Assembly (NCBI GenBank): GCA_964513465.1 | Contig: CAZEMR010000013.1 | Span: forward strand, 1 to 58,112 | Origin: CAZEMR01 sp964513465 | GTDB taxonomy: Bacteria; Bacteroidota; Ignavibacteria; Kapaibacteriales; UBA2268 | Reading direction: 5' to 3' | DNA: 58,112 nt | Part shown: positions 1 to 8,898 of the stretch, piece after piece | Numbering within the stretch: position 1 is the first letter of the stretch | How the letters are laid out: the number at the start of each line of letters is the position of its first letter | Position numbers and translations under genes: made by a program | Notes under the pieces: model-generated | The model's database searches: none | Told to the model about the DNA's origin: nothing | The model's input: the letters and a program-made list of their open reading frames with translations, nothing else

Positions 1-3000
1 CACTTTGGAATATTCGCTGATGAGCTCATTGTCTGCGATCGCGGGTGATGATGCGGCTTCGACCTTTACGTCGCCCGGGTCGCCGATAAGCGCTGCAACG
101 CAAGCCGGGCTGCCGTATACGATGCAGCGATATTCGCCGCTCTCGGATTCCGAAGGATTGCGCATATGGAGTGATTTCTCGGTGCAGTTAATATCGACAT
201 AGCTTTCGCCGTCGAATTTTTGCCACTGGTATCCGAATACCGTGCCGTCAATATTTGCGGTCAGTGTGATTTCGTCGTTGGTGCAGACCATATTGCCTGC
301 TTTATCGGTCGATACTGCAAGATTATCGATTGCTTCGGCCACATATACTTCTGCAGAGCTTGAAGTCACGACGGGTTCGCCGCAAACGCCTGCTGAATAT
401 ACATTCACTCGGTAATCGCCTGCTACGCTTGCGGGATTGGCGAAGCTCATAGTAAGCATGGGATAATTTGCACCCGGCAGATCGTTCCATACTTCGGCAT
501 TGTTCGCGTCGAGTTTCTGCCACTGATACTGAACACCGGTTTTGGCGAGTGTGCCTTCGGCTTCGATTTCGAGTGTGACTTCGTTAAATCCGGCGCAGAT
601 TGCTACTGCTTCGGGCTGATCGGTAATTGCTACCGGTTTATGTGTTTCGATCGGGCTGTCTGCGGATTCTACGGATTTGCCGCGGAAATGAGCCACACCG
701 CGATATAAATCATTACCTTCTCGCAGATTATATACATAGAGGTATGCGCCTTCCATTTCGTAATCGTCGCTTGCGGAGATCTCATTGTCGTTTTTGTACC
801 ATACATAATCAAAGTCGGGGGTGAATTCGCCGTTATTATCTTTGCCACCGCTTGTGGAGCGCCAGATTCCGTCCTCATATCCGGTGACGTTGATGCCAAA
901 TGTGAAGCTGACTTCGGCGCCTTCGCAGAAGACTTCTTTATATGTGGTAATATCCGGATCGAGCACATTCGAGGAGTCTATTTTCAGATAGGGCACTGCG
1001 ATATCGAGGCCCATCAGGTTATTCTCGTTTGTGCGGAGTTCGCCGTCGCGGTCGCGGGTGAAAGTATGGCTTGCGTTGTCCCAGACCACCGGGCAGAGCA
1101 GGTCGTTATCAAGCGCGCTGACGCCGTCCAGGTGGTAATCCTCTCTCAGGAATCCAAGCGCTTTGGCTACGGAATTGTCCTCGTCGGATGTTTTGGTTTG
1201 CCATGCATCCATGTCTTCGTATGATGTGCCTTCCCAGCTTGCGAAATGCGCGCCGATATGATATGCATTATAGTCGATTGCTTCGAATGGCGAATCCGAT
1301 GTGCTTACATTGTATGCAATCGAGCGTTCGCCCTTATTATTGCGAAGCAGATTGTTCTTTATATTTATATCCTCGCAGCCGGATCCCAGCATAAAGCCGA
1401 CGGACTCGCCGCTTTCGCTCTCGGTGCCCATGTCGATGGTATTCTGCAGGATGTGAACATCCGAGACGTTTTCCATCATGATGCCGGCGCCGGAGTTATC
1501 CGGGAATAGCATATTGAATACAAAATTGTGCGCAAAGGTCAGGTTCATTTCTTTGGTTTCGTCGGGATATCCGGCTATCAGCACCGCGCCTGCGTCGCAG
1601 CTCTGGTTGCGGATATTTTTGATGTCGTTATTGTGCACTAAAGCATTGATCGAGGAGTGTAGTATCATACCGAAATTCCTCTCATATGCTTTGCCATCGA
1701 CTCCGAAATCGGATGTGATCGCGATATTCTGAATCAGGTTGTCCGACACTTCGAATCCGTCGACCGAATAATCTGCATCGGCGTATTCTTTGTCGCTGAC
1801 TTTTGTAACGCGGGCGCTGAGTCCTGCATAACGGAGCGAAGCTTCGTAATTCGGCGATCCGAATGTATTTTTGCGAACGGCTATGTTGCGGGATTCGTCA
1901 TTGATCGCAAGTCCGATATTGGAGCGATAGAGATATAGGTTTTCAATCGTTGCGTTGTTAGTGCCATTGACTGAAATCAGGCCATAATTGCGATCGCGTT
2001 CGAAATTATTCGAATAGAGATACATTGCTTCGTTGTATGCTTCGATATTTTTCAGCGTCACGTTTTCGCAATTATTGAATTCGAGGGCTGTCTGAGCTGA
2101 ATTCGAATTACCCGATGCGCGGAATACAAGGCGGCGGGCAGGACGGTTGGGGTCGTCGGCGCCGTCGATTGTGATATTCTTAACGCTGTTGAATTCGATC
2201 ATTTCCTCAGAGCTGTATGTATATATAGTGCGCTGGTAGGAATCATTCGGGCGAATTGCCAGGCTATAATCCGAGCCGCCGATTTCCGTCCAGCGGTTCA
2301 GCACCGGCTTGTTCCATTCGTCGAGATCGTTAAGGATGCGGATTTCGACATCGCCGTTGAGTCCGAAATTGTTAATATCGTCGAAAATATATTTAAGCAG
2401 ATAATAATCGCCGCCTGTTCCGATGCGGTATGTGCCTGCGAGCGGCGAGCGGATTTCGCGGTCGCCCCAGGGATCGTATTTCCACGAGTCGGTCGGCTGC
2501 GGCATGGTCTCGCCATCGATTGCGATGCCGGTTACCAGCGCGTCGAGCCGGTTGCCGCTGGTGGCGGTTTCCCTGACGTCATAGGTCAGCCAGAAGAAGT
2601 TATTGCCCTGATCGAGAGCCTGGCTGCCGCTGATGTCAAAGGTCTGCCCCGGAGCTTCGATGGTCGATCCCACCTGATTGATAGGCGAATAATCGTTTAC
2701 ATCACCGCTATAGAATAATTTTGCATTATTGAAATCATCCGGGCTGCTGAATTTACGGTCGAATCCGAGCCGGGTCAGATTCAATACGCCGCGCGAGCCT
2801 TTTACTTCGACTCTGATTTTGATAATCGGCTCGTTGCTGCGTTTTTTGCCAACGGGCTGGTTATACGGATCGGCTGCGTATTCGAAATATTCTTTGCCCA
2901 GGTACCATGCATAAGTCAATCCGCTGAAGGGGGTTACATCGGGCGACATCTGACAGTAATCGGTCAGGCTTTCCGCTTCGGAATTATACTGCCAGTATCC

Positions 3001-4278
3001 GTATTCGACTTTGCGAAGGCGGAAATCCTTATTGCCGGCGGCTTTGAATCCGACCTGGGGGTAATATGTCGGAGCGGAAGTTACTCTGAAATCGCCATAG
3101 ACGAATTCGATTTTGTTAGTACCTTCGTACATTCTGATCTGGAAATCGAAGGATTCTCCGGAGCGGTCGCAGCAGAATCTCATTTTTTTGTATTGCACCA
3201 CAAATACGCGCTCGGGGGCATTGCCGAGTGTGGTTGCGCGGATTTCGCTGCCGTTCTGGGTGGAGAGATCGCTATACATCGGGGCGACCAGATCATATTC
3301 GCTCATGCGGGCGTCATCGAGCCCGTCGTAGAAGAATTCCGCCGAAAGCGAGCTTCCCATAACGATATAGCCATTGGTCGAAACCGAAACGCTGTTGTAA
3401 TCTGTGCCAAAGAATTCGAAATCGAAACCAATGCCCACATTCGTGAAGTTGGCGTCGTCCAGATCGCTCTGATTGGTAAGCAGCGAACCGCCTGTGATCT
3501 CGCGATAAGTCCCTGTGTATACATGATATTCGTAATCAAATGGATAGATCGGGCGGGCCCAGCCATATACCAGGCCTTCGGGATTGAGATTTTCCGACAG
3601 GTAGCAATAATCCGAAGCGTCGTCCGTGGCTGCGGAATTGCTCCAGTTATTGGTGCCTTCCTCCACGGATCGGGCGACGAATGCCGAAGACGATGCCTTG
3701 AGTCCGACTTTGGCCTCGTCGGCATAATCTACTGTGAAATCGCCATATGCAATCTCTATTTTGTCGGTTGTTTCATACAATTTGATCTGAAAATTGTAGC
3801 TTTCGCTGCTGCCGTCAGTGTTTTTGAAATTTTTCCACTGAGCAGTGAAAACGCGGTTGGGGGCGGTTCCGGTAGTTGCAACCCTTAGCTCTGCATTGCT
3901 CTGGGCAACGAGGTCGACATTCAGTGCCGATACGAGAGAATATTCGCTATAATCCGAACTGCCAAATATATCAGAATTATAACTGTCAAGGTCTTTGGCC
4001 GTGTTTCCGAATACAAGGTATCCGTTTGCGGACACGCATACGGACTGATATTTTGTTCCGGCGAAGTCAAAGGTGAATCCAAGATTGATATTTTCAAAAA
4101 TCTGGTTGTCGATATAGTCGTTATTGACATCCTGAGGGCCATATGCAATACCGCTGTTAATTTCGGTATAGTTGCCTGTGGCGGAAGCAAAATCATAGCC
4201 TCCGACCTGTGCCGCTGCGGGCACCAGCATTGCGCAAAGCAATACTATCAAAGCACTTAGTCTTAATCCGGGCTTCAT
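1..4278 (-). CDS. Giant secreted protein: duplicated nidogen-like modules, beta-helix and Ig-like domains (C-terminus outside window)
   Basis: 1426 codons are visible and the frame is still open at base 1, so the C-terminus is missing. A signal peptide (residues 1-23, basic start, hydrophobic core, AAA before Q24) shows export. Two related modules follow (about 27-190 and 240-440), each with a G-F-x-F-x-F-x-G core and an NGY motif (VSANGYLVFG at 82-91, VSTNGYIVMG near 296). A segment starting near 630 (GTGGDYY) introduces a right-handed beta-helix-like stretch rich in Asn and short hydrophobic strands (about 640-980). After about 1110 come Ig-like repeats with YQWQK cores. By family knowledge, proteins built this way in this phylum are surface or released T9SS cargo, and the sorting domain would lie in the missing part. 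The substrate or binding partner is unknown. It stands alone, separated from the kor operon by a terminator and a 400-bp gap. Confidence 0.85.
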   Translation of the reverse strand, partial: MKPGLRLSALIVLLCAMLVPAAAQVGGYDFASATGNYTEINSGIAYGPQDVNNDYIDNQIFENINLGFTFDFAGTKYQSVCVSANGYLVFGNTAKDLDSYNSDIFGSSDYSEYSLVSALNVDLVAQSNAELRVATTGTAPNRVFTAQWKNFKNTDGSSESYNFQIKLYETTDKIEIAYGDFTVDYADEAKVGLKASSSAFVARSVEEGTNNWSNSAATDDASDYCYLSENLNPEGLVYGWARPIYPFDYEYHVYTGTYREITGGSLLTNQSDLDDANFTNVGIGFDFEFFGTDYNSVSVSTNGYIVMGSSLSAEFFYDGLDDARMSEYDLVAPMYSDLSTQNGSEIRATTLGNAPERVFVVQYKKMRFCCDRSGESFDFQIRMYEGTNKIEFVYGDFRVTSAPTYYPQVGFKAAGNKDFRLRKVEYGYWQYNSEAESLTDYCQMSPDVTPFSGLTYAWYLGKEYFEYAADPYNQPVGKKRSNEPIIKIRVEVKGSRGVLNLTRLGFDRKFSSPDDFNNAKLFYSGDVNDYSPINQVGSTIEAPGQTFDISGSQALDQGNNFFWLTYDVRETATSGNRLDALVTGIAIDGETMPQPTDSWKYDPWGDREIRSPLAGTYRIGTGGDYYLLKYIFDDINNFGLNGDVEIRILNDLDEWNKPVLNRWTEIGGSDYSLAIRPNDSYQRTIYTYSSEEMIEFNSVKNITIDGADDPNRPARRLVFRASGNSNSAQTALEFNNCENVTLKNIEAYNEAMYLYSNNFERDRNYGLISVNGTNNATIENLYLYRSNIGLAINDESRNIAVRKNTFGSPNYEASLRYAGLSARVTKVSDKEYADADYSVDGFEVSDNLIQNIAITSDFGVDGKAYERNFGMILHSSINALVHNNDIKNIRNQSCDAGAVLIAGYPDETKEMNLTFAHNFVFNMLFPDNSGAGIMMENVSDVHILQNTIDMGTESESGESVGFMLGSGCEDINIKNNLLRNNKGERSIAYNVSTSDSPFEAIDYNAYHIGAHFASWEGTSYEDMDAWQTKTSDEDNSVAKALGFLREDYHLDGVSALDNDLLCPVVWDNASHTFTRDRDGELRTNENNLMGLDIAVPYLKIDSSNVLDPDITTYKEVFCEGAEVSFTFGINVTGYEDGIWRSTSGGKDNNGEFTPDFDYVWYKNDNEISASDDYEMEGAYLYVYNLREGNDLYRGVAHFRGKSVESADSPIETHKPVAITDQPEAVAICAGFNEVTLEIEAEGTLAKTGVQYQWQKLDANNAEVWNDLPGANYPMLTMSFANPASVAGDYRVNVYSAGVCGEPVVTSSSAEVYVAEAIDNLAVSTDKAGNMVCTNDEITLTANIDGTVFGYQWQKFDGESYVDINCTEKSLHMRNPSESESGEYRCIVYGSPACVAALIGDPGDVKVEAASSPAIADNELISEYSKV

Positions 4279-4355
4279 TACTAAACTCCAGTCTAATATT
4301 CAAAATAATTATATTACGCTTCATCGCTTTTCCTTACATCCCCGAAAAAGATCTT

Positions 4356-4373
4356 AATGTTTGCGCAAACATT
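4356..4373. promoter_or_regulatory. Perfect 18-bp palindrome, possible operator
   Basis: AATGTTTGCGCAAACATT reads identically on both strands. It lies 78-95 bp upstream of the start codon of the giant secreted protein, a position where a dimeric repressor or activator could act. No U-tract follows it, so it is not a terminator. The regulator is unknown. Confidence 0.4.
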
Positions 4374-4624
4374 TTGATTCAGACTTAAACTTGAAACACT
4401 CAGAATTCGATTTAGTTACAAAACTTTTTTTCTTTTTCAATTTTTCTTTGTCAACTCAATTATGAATTCTGATATTTCCGTTTACTTTTCTCTGAATTGT
4501 TGTCTTTTCGTTTCTATTGTTTAAGTATCCCGGATCAGGATTTTGTTTCACTGTAGATTCACTTTTTTATAAATTAATTTGATCGGTCTGGAAATTTGCA
4601 GGTGTTTGAATGATATTGGGGCAT

Positions 4625-4660
4625 AAAAAAATGGCTGCTCCGAATAATCAGGGCAGCCAT
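4625..4660 (-). terminator. Rho-independent terminator of the kor operon
   Basis: On the minus strand ATGGCTGC pairs with GCAGCCAT around a short loop, followed at once by six T residues (4630-4625). It begins about 20 bp after the korC stop codon, as expected for the end of the korDABC transcript. Confidence 0.8.
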
Positions 4661-4681
4661 CTTTATGAATAATTAATCCGA

Positions 4682-5218
4682 TCAGCCGATGAGGCTCATC
4701 CCGACGTTGAATGCTTTTTCGTTGAGCGGGATCAGCTTGTGGTGGCGCTCGGGTAATACCTGGCGGAGCGCCTCGATGACTGTTTCGGGCTTTACAGTGC
4801 CGCGGGCTTTGACAAATGCGCCGAGGATGATCATATTGAGCACCTTCATGTTTTTCAGCTTGAGCGCTTCGTCGCTGCCGGGTACGGCGTAGATGTTGAT
4901 GTCTTCGCGTGTGGGCGGCTCGAGTATATTCGTGCTGTCGTATATCAGGTTGCCGCCTTTTTTGATTTTGTCTTCGAATTTATCGACGGAGGGCTGGTTG
5001 AGCGCCACAACTGTATCGAACATCGAGATGATAGGCGAGCTGATCATCGAATCCGAGACTATGGTGGTGCAGTTGGCCGTGCCGCCGCGCATTTCCGGGC
5101 CGTAGGACGGCATCCAGCATACTTCCTTGCCTTCGATCATGCCGGAATATGCCAGCATCATCCCCATAGAAAGCACGCCCTGTCCGCCGAATCCGGCAAA
5201 AATTGATTCTTCTGTCAT
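4682..5218 (-). CDS. korC: 2-oxoacid:ferredoxin oxidoreductase, gamma subunit
   Basis: 178 residues, the usual length of the gamma (VorC/KorC) subunit. The N-terminus carries GFGGQGVLSMG (residues 8-18), the glycine-rich signature of the family, and PSYGPEMRGGTANC follows at about 38-51. The gamma domain completes the CoA-dependent oxidative decarboxylation complex, which turns 2-oxoacids into acyl-CoA and CO2 while reducing ferredoxin in the cytoplasm. It is the last gene of a four-gene operon; only one base separates its ATG from the korB stop codon, so the two are probably translated together. Similarity is strongest to the VorC-type set, which suggests branched-chain 2-oxoacids, but 2-oxoglutarate is possible and sequence alone does not decide. 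Confidence 0.93.
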   Translation of the reverse strand: MTEESIFAGFGGQGVLSMGMMLAYSGMIEGKEVCWMPSYGPEMRGGTANCTTIVSDSMISSPIISMFDTVVALNQPSVDKFEDKIKKGGNLIYDSTNILEPPTREDINIYAVPGSDEALKLKNMKVLNMIILGAFVKARGTVKPETVIEALRQVLPERHHKLIPLNEKAFNVGMSLIG

Positions 5219-5219
5219 A

Positions 5220-6011
5220 TTATTTCTCCTCCGGTACTTTTATATCGCCAAGTTCATAGAACGGAATCATTGTTTCTTCCACGAATTTATTGGACTCGAG
5301 CGGTGTCATCTTCATATTCGAAGGGCAGTTGGATACTATTTCGACTATGCAGAATCCGAGCTCTTTTTTCTGGTATTCCAGCGCTTTTTTGAGAGCCTTT
5401 TTGGCTTTGCGTACGTTTTTGGCTGTGTGGACTGACTGGCGGGTGACGTATGCCACTCCGGGCAGTTCCTTCAGAAGATCGGATATTTTGAGCGGATGGC
5501 CCTGGGTCTTGATATCGCGGCCGTATGGGCTGGTGGTCGATACCATTCCTTCGAGTGTTGTTGGGGCCATCTGGCCGCTGGTCATTCCGTAGATTCCGTT
5601 ATTAATAAATACTACGAGGATATTTTCTCCGCGGTTGGCGGCGTGCATTGTCTCGGCGGTGCCGATTGCCGCAAGGTCGCCGTCGCCCTGGTATGTGAAT
5701 ACATATTTGTCGGGCATTGTGCGTTTGATTCCAGTGGCTACTGCGCATGCGCGGCCGTGTGCGGCTTCCTGCATGTCCACGTTCATGTAGTGGTACGCAA
5801 ATACCGAGCATCCGACCGGTGCGACGCCGATAGTATCGCCCTGTATGCCGAGATCATCGACCACTTCCATAAGGATTTTATGGGCGGTGCCGTGTCCGCA
5901 GCCGGGGCAGTAGTGAAGCGGAGTATCCGTGATTGTTTCCGGTTTGGTATAAACCAGATTTTCCTCGGTGCGAATGTCTTCGCGCTCTAAATTCATTGTT
6001 TCCTGGGTCAT
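5220..6011 (-). CDS. korB: 2-oxoacid:ferredoxin oxidoreductase, beta (TPP) subunit
   Basis: 263 residues. The thiamine diphosphate/Mg binding motif begins GDGD at 109-112 and ends with the NN pair at 137-138. CPGCGHG at 35-41 supplies cysteines typical of the cluster-binding region of beta subunits. GVAPVGCSVFAYHY and the MAPTTLEG segment match VorA/KorB proteins. This subunit holds TPP and performs decarboxylation, passing electrons to the ferredoxin-like delta subunit. It follows the alpha gene by 12 bp and precedes gamma by one base. The VorA name is also used for this family; the substrate is inferred, not seen. Confidence 0.94.
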   Translation of the reverse strand: MTQETMNLEREDIRTEENLVYTKPETITDTPLHYCPGCGHGTAHKILMEVVDDLGIQGDTIGVAPVGCSVFAYHYMNVDMQEAAHGRACAVATGIKRTMPDKYVFTYQGDGDLAAIGTAETMHAANRGENILVVFINNGIYGMTSGQMAPTTLEGMVSTTSPYGRDIKTQGHPLKISDLLKELPGVAYVTRQSVHTAKNVRKAKKALKKALEYQKKELGFCIVEIVSNCPSNMKMTPLESNKFVEETMIPFYELGDIKVPEEK

Positions 6012-6023
6012 GATACTCCTCCT

Positions 6024-7088
6024 TTATTTGATAAATATTTTTTCAAAATTTTCTAAAATTTCTTCAGGAGAAGGTATAACGCCGCCCATTCTTCCGTAGA
6101 ATTCCACGCGTGTGGCGCCTTCGACCGAGAGCCTTACGTCCTCGACCATCTGGCCTGCGTTCATTTCTACGTCGAGTATGCCCTTTACGCGTCCGGCTGT
6201 TTCTTTGAATAGTTCGACCGGGAACGGATAGAGTGTAATCGGGCGGATCAGTCCGATCTTGTAGCCTTTTTCGCGGCCGAGCTCCATCGCCTTCTGGCAG
6301 ATGCGGGCTCCGAGGCCGAATCCTGTAAATATATATTCCGCATCATCGGTGTTGATCGTCTGATAGCGTACTTCCTTCTCTTCGATTTCTCTGTATTTCG
6401 ACTGTAATCTCTGGTTGATCGCTTCCATTTGTTCGGGCTGGATATGCAGAGATGTTATATATCTGCGGTCTTTGCCCTTTGGTTTGCCGGTGGTGGCCCA
6501 TTCGGGTGCTTCGCCGGTTTTGCGCTCGATCTGGTCGAACAATACGACTTTTTCCATCATCTGGCCGACGGCTCCGTCTGTGAGCATCATGACGGGGTTG
6601 CGGTATTTTTCGCCGAGTTCGAATCCGAGCTTGACGAAATCGACCATTTCCTGGACGCTCGAGGGCGCCAGCACGATGAGTTTATAATCGCCATGTCCGC
6701 CGCCCTTGACCGACTGGAAGTAGTCCGCCTGCGAGGGCTGAATTGTGCCCAGGCCGGGGCCGCCGCGGTTGACGTTGGCCAGCAGGCATGGAAGCTCCGC
6801 GCCTGCGATATAGGAAAGCCCCTCCTGCATCAGGCTGATGCCCGGAGAGGATGATGTTGTCATAACTCTTTTGCCGCAGCCTGCCGCGCCATATATCATA
6901 TTGATGGCGGCCACTTCGCTCTCGGCCTGGAGCGCGACCATACCGGTGCGCTGGGTGGCTTCGCGCGAGAGGTATTCGAGCACCTCTGACTGCGGAGTAA
7001 TGGGATATCCGAAATAGGCGTCGCAGCCGGCCCTGATCATGGCTTCGGCCATCGCCTCATTCCCCTTCATCAATTTTAAGTCGCCCAT
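6024..7088 (-). CDS. korA: 2-oxoacid:ferredoxin oxidoreductase, alpha subunit (VorB type)
   Basis: 354 residues, matching VorB/KorA alpha subunits. The start LMKGNEAMAEAMIRAG and GYPITPQSE (27-35) are family signatures, as are MTTSSSPGISLMQEG and GGPGLGTIQPSQAD. The alpha chain carries the pyrimidine-binding domain that works with the beta chain on TPP. Databases often call this family 3-methyl-2-oxobutanoate dehydrogenase subunit VorB, meaning oxidation of the valine-derived oxoacid; 2-oxoglutarate cannot be excluded. It is the second gene of the operon, 42 bp after the ferredoxin gene. Confidence 0.94.
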   Translation of the reverse strand: MGDLKLMKGNEAMAEAMIRAGCDAYFGYPITPQSEVLEYLSREATQRTGMVALQAESEVAAINMIYGAAGCGKRVMTTSSSPGISLMQEGLSYIAGAELPCLLANVNRGGPGLGTIQPSQADYFQSVKGGGHGDYKLIVLAPSSVQEMVDFVKLGFELGEKYRNPVMMLTDGAVGQMMEKVVLFDQIERKTGEAPEWATTGKPKGKDRRYITSLHIQPEQMEAINQRLQSKYREIEEKEVRYQTINTDDAEYIFTGFGLGARICQKAMELGREKGYKIGLIRPITLYPFPVELFKETAGRVKGILDVEMNAGQMVEDVRLSVEGATRVEFYGRMGGVIPSPEEILENFEKIFIK

Positions 7089-7130
7089 TATAACTCCTTT
7101 TATTATTTATTAAATTCTTATTCGGTAAAG

Positions 7131-7367
7131 CTATTTCTTCGGCGTTTTTTCGATTTTCCTGTACACTGTGATAATTGCTTCCGGACATACAATCGCGCAG
7201 TTCGCGCATCCGGTGCAGCTCATGTCTTTCTTGACAGCGTATGTATAGCCCTTCTGGTTGATCTTATCCGCAAGGACGAGTGTGTCCTCGGGGCAGGCCT
7301 CTACGCACAGCTCGCATCCCTTACACTTTTCGATATCTATTACAATATCGCCCACTGCTTTAGCCAT
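7131..7367 (-). CDS. korD: 2[4Fe-4S] ferredoxin-like delta subunit of the oxidoreductase
   Basis: 78 residues with two complete four-cysteine motifs: C15, C18, C21 with C25, and C51, C54, C57 with C61, each ending in Cys-Pro. These bind two [4Fe-4S] clusters that carry electrons from the TPP site to free ferredoxin. It is the first gene of korDABC. The ATG is preceded by AGAGG. Its upstream region (7368-7607) holds a CRP-type palindrome that may control the whole operon. Being encoded with the three catalytic subunits, it is a subunit rather than a stand-alone ferredoxin. Confidence 0.93.
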   Translation of the reverse strand: MAKAVGDIVIDIEKCKGCELCVEACPEDTLVLADKINQKGYTYAVKKDMSCTGCANCAIVCPEAIITVYRKIEKTPKK

Positions 7368-7575
7368 ATTCTACCTCTGTTAATTATACTTTTTAAAAAA
7401 TATATATATCTGCTTAAACACAAATGGATTACAGAATTAGCTCCTCTATCCAGATTTTCAAAATACGAATAATATTTTGTTTTTCAAAACAGAATTGCCA
7501 CTATTCTGATATTTATCATGCGCTTCCGTAATACTGTGTTTATAAATTATAATGCGTTTATATGCTGATTTTATT

Positions 7576-7593
7576 TTGTGAATTAATTCACAA
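7576..7593. promoter_or_regulatory. CRP/FNR-family-like operator palindrome
   Basis: TTGTGAATTAATTCACAA is a perfect 18-bp palindrome and contains TGTGA-N6-TCACA, the textbook consensus half-sites of CRP-type regulators. It is about 210 bp upstream of korD and 44 bp beyond the stop of the lipoprotein gene, so the kor operon is the likely target. The distance is long for a classical activator, and the transcription start is unknown. Confidence 0.45.
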
Positions 7594-7607
7594 TCGCCCG
7601 GTTTAAT

Positions 7608-7629
7608 ATGGCCGCCCGAAGGCAGCCAT
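7608..7629 (-). terminator. Hairpin with UUCG loop after the binding-lipoprotein gene
   Basis: On the minus strand ATGGCTGCC pairs with GGCGGCCAT (one U-G pair) around a TTCG tetraloop closed by C-G, a very stable RNA fold. It starts 8 bp after the lipoprotein stop codon. The following sequence is ATTAAACC, not a clean T-run, so it could be a weak terminator or an mRNA 3'-end stabiliser. Confidence 0.5.
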
Positions 7630-7636
7630 AGTTCTT

Positions 7637-8872
7637 TTATAGGTATCGGGTTATCTTGCCATTGCGGCTGTCGTAATGAGCTGATTTAGCCCAATGCAAT
7701 TCTCCATTCTGCTTGATTGACCAGAAATCGTAATTGCCTTCGGCGCGGTCGCCCGCTTCGTTCAGATCGGTCGCGCCCGTTGCGCCGTTGTATTCCGACG
7801 CTTCCTGGATGAACTGCGAGCGGATGTCGCTGAATTCCGCTGGCAGATTGAGAGCCAGCCAGGTGTTTGCCACCAGCCACATCGCGTCGTATGCGCAGAC
7901 GCTGTATGCATCGGCTTTGCGGCCGGTCGCATTCTCGACCGCGTCGACCACCGGCTGCCACTGGTTGATCGCTGATTCCTCGAGTGCGAATATCGGGCAG
8001 GGCACTCCGCCTCGGTCATGCGCAAACTGCAGCGCGGTATAATTTTCGATCAGCGCTTTGTTTTCGGCGAATGCGGAGGCGCCGTACCAGCGTACCTGGC
8101 CGAGCCATTCTTTATCCGCACCGAGTTCCAGAATTTCCGCGCCCTCGGCAAAGCTGGCCATATACAGTGCGACGTTCTCGGTGGTGCCGTCGATATCGGC
8201 GGCGTCCTCGGCGTAAGTCTCAGCCATTGTAATCGCTTCGTTGAAATCGGGGTCTGCCGGATCGTAGAAATATGCGTAATGAATATCGCCGCCCATTCCA
8301 CGGAATTTATCCTGGAATGAATTCATCAGATCGCGGCCCCAGACGTCGTCGCGAACCACCGCCACCACTCGGTCGATGCCGTCCTGACGCATAAGCGCGG
8401 CCATCGCCTCGGCCTGGATATTATCCGCCGTGGGCAGCCGGAAGAGATTGTCGTTGGGTATCGCCAGCGAAATCGCCACGCTTGTGGGGCTGACGAGCAG
8501 TATATCGTTCGAATCGGCATATGCCTTGATATGCGCGGCTTCGGCGCTGGTCTGAGGGCCGATCACGATATTAATGCCCTGAGCGGCAAATCCGCGAAGT
8601 TTCTGCAATGCAACCGCGGTATCGGTCTCGGTATCCTCGATTATCACATTGAATGAATATTCCGAGCCGGCGAGGTATACGAAATCGTCGATTTCATGCT
8701 TTGCGTATTCGATTGCGGCGCGGGCGGTTTCGCCGAGCGATGCGCCGTCGCCGGTCAGGCTGAGCAGCACTCCGACTTTGATCTCGGTTGATTTTCCTTC
8801 GGTCGGACTGTCCTCGCTGCAGGATACCATAAGCAGTGAAATGGCAATTATTACGGAAATTAAATACTTCAT
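7637..8872 (-). CDS. LivJ-like periplasmic binding lipoprotein (type 1 PBP fold)
   Basis: 411 residues from the ATG at 8872, chosen because AGAGGAG stands about 8 bp upstream and the product then begins with a proper lipoprotein signal peptide ending at C18 (LLMVSC). The frame extends 10 codons further upstream, overlapping purM, which is unlikely. The mature part starts KVGVLLSLTGDGASLGE and continues with GPQTSAEA and LVSPTSVA, typical of branched-chain amino-acid (Leu/Ile/Val) binding proteins and ligand-binding receptor domains. It should be anchored in the envelope and capture a small ligand. No permease or ATPase genes are nearby, so transport is not assured. It is the last gene of the purM transcript and is next to the kor operon. 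Confidence 0.85.
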   Translation of the reverse strand: MKYLISVIIAISLLMVSCSEDSPTEGKSTEIKVGVLLSLTGDGASLGETARAAIEYAKHEIDDFVYLAGSEYSFNVIIEDTETDTAVALQKLRGFAAQGINIVIGPQTSAEAAHIKAYADSNDILLVSPTSVAISLAIPNDNLFRLPTADNIQAEAMAALMRQDGIDRVVAVVRDDVWGRDLMNSFQDKFRGMGGDIHYAYFYDPADPDFNEAITMAETYAEDAADIDGTTENVALYMASFAEGAEILELGADKEWLGQVRWYGASAFAENKALIENYTALQFAHDRGGVPCPIFALEESAINQWQPVVDAVENATGRKADAYSVCAYDAMWLVANTWLALNLPAEFSDIRSQFIQEASEYNGATGATDLNEAGDRAEGNYDFWSIKQNGELHWAKSAHYDSRNGKITRYL

Positions 8873-8898
8873 TAAAGACTCCTCTAAGTTATTATAAA

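Larger units (their letters stand above)
4279..4681. other. 403-bp intergenic region with palindrome and terminator
   Basis: AT-rich non-coding stretch between the start of the giant secreted gene and the end of korC, both on the minus strand. It holds the kor operon terminator (4625-4660) and a perfect 18-bp palindrome (4356-4373). The promoter of the giant gene must lie here, but I see no convincing -35/-10 pair and no RNA gene. Confidence 0.7.

Noticed and set aside
7384..7389. TATAAT box just upstream of korD on the minus strand
   Set aside because: It is only 17 bp from the start codon, which would leave almost no leader, and no -35 sequence fits; AT-rich DNA gives such matches by chance.
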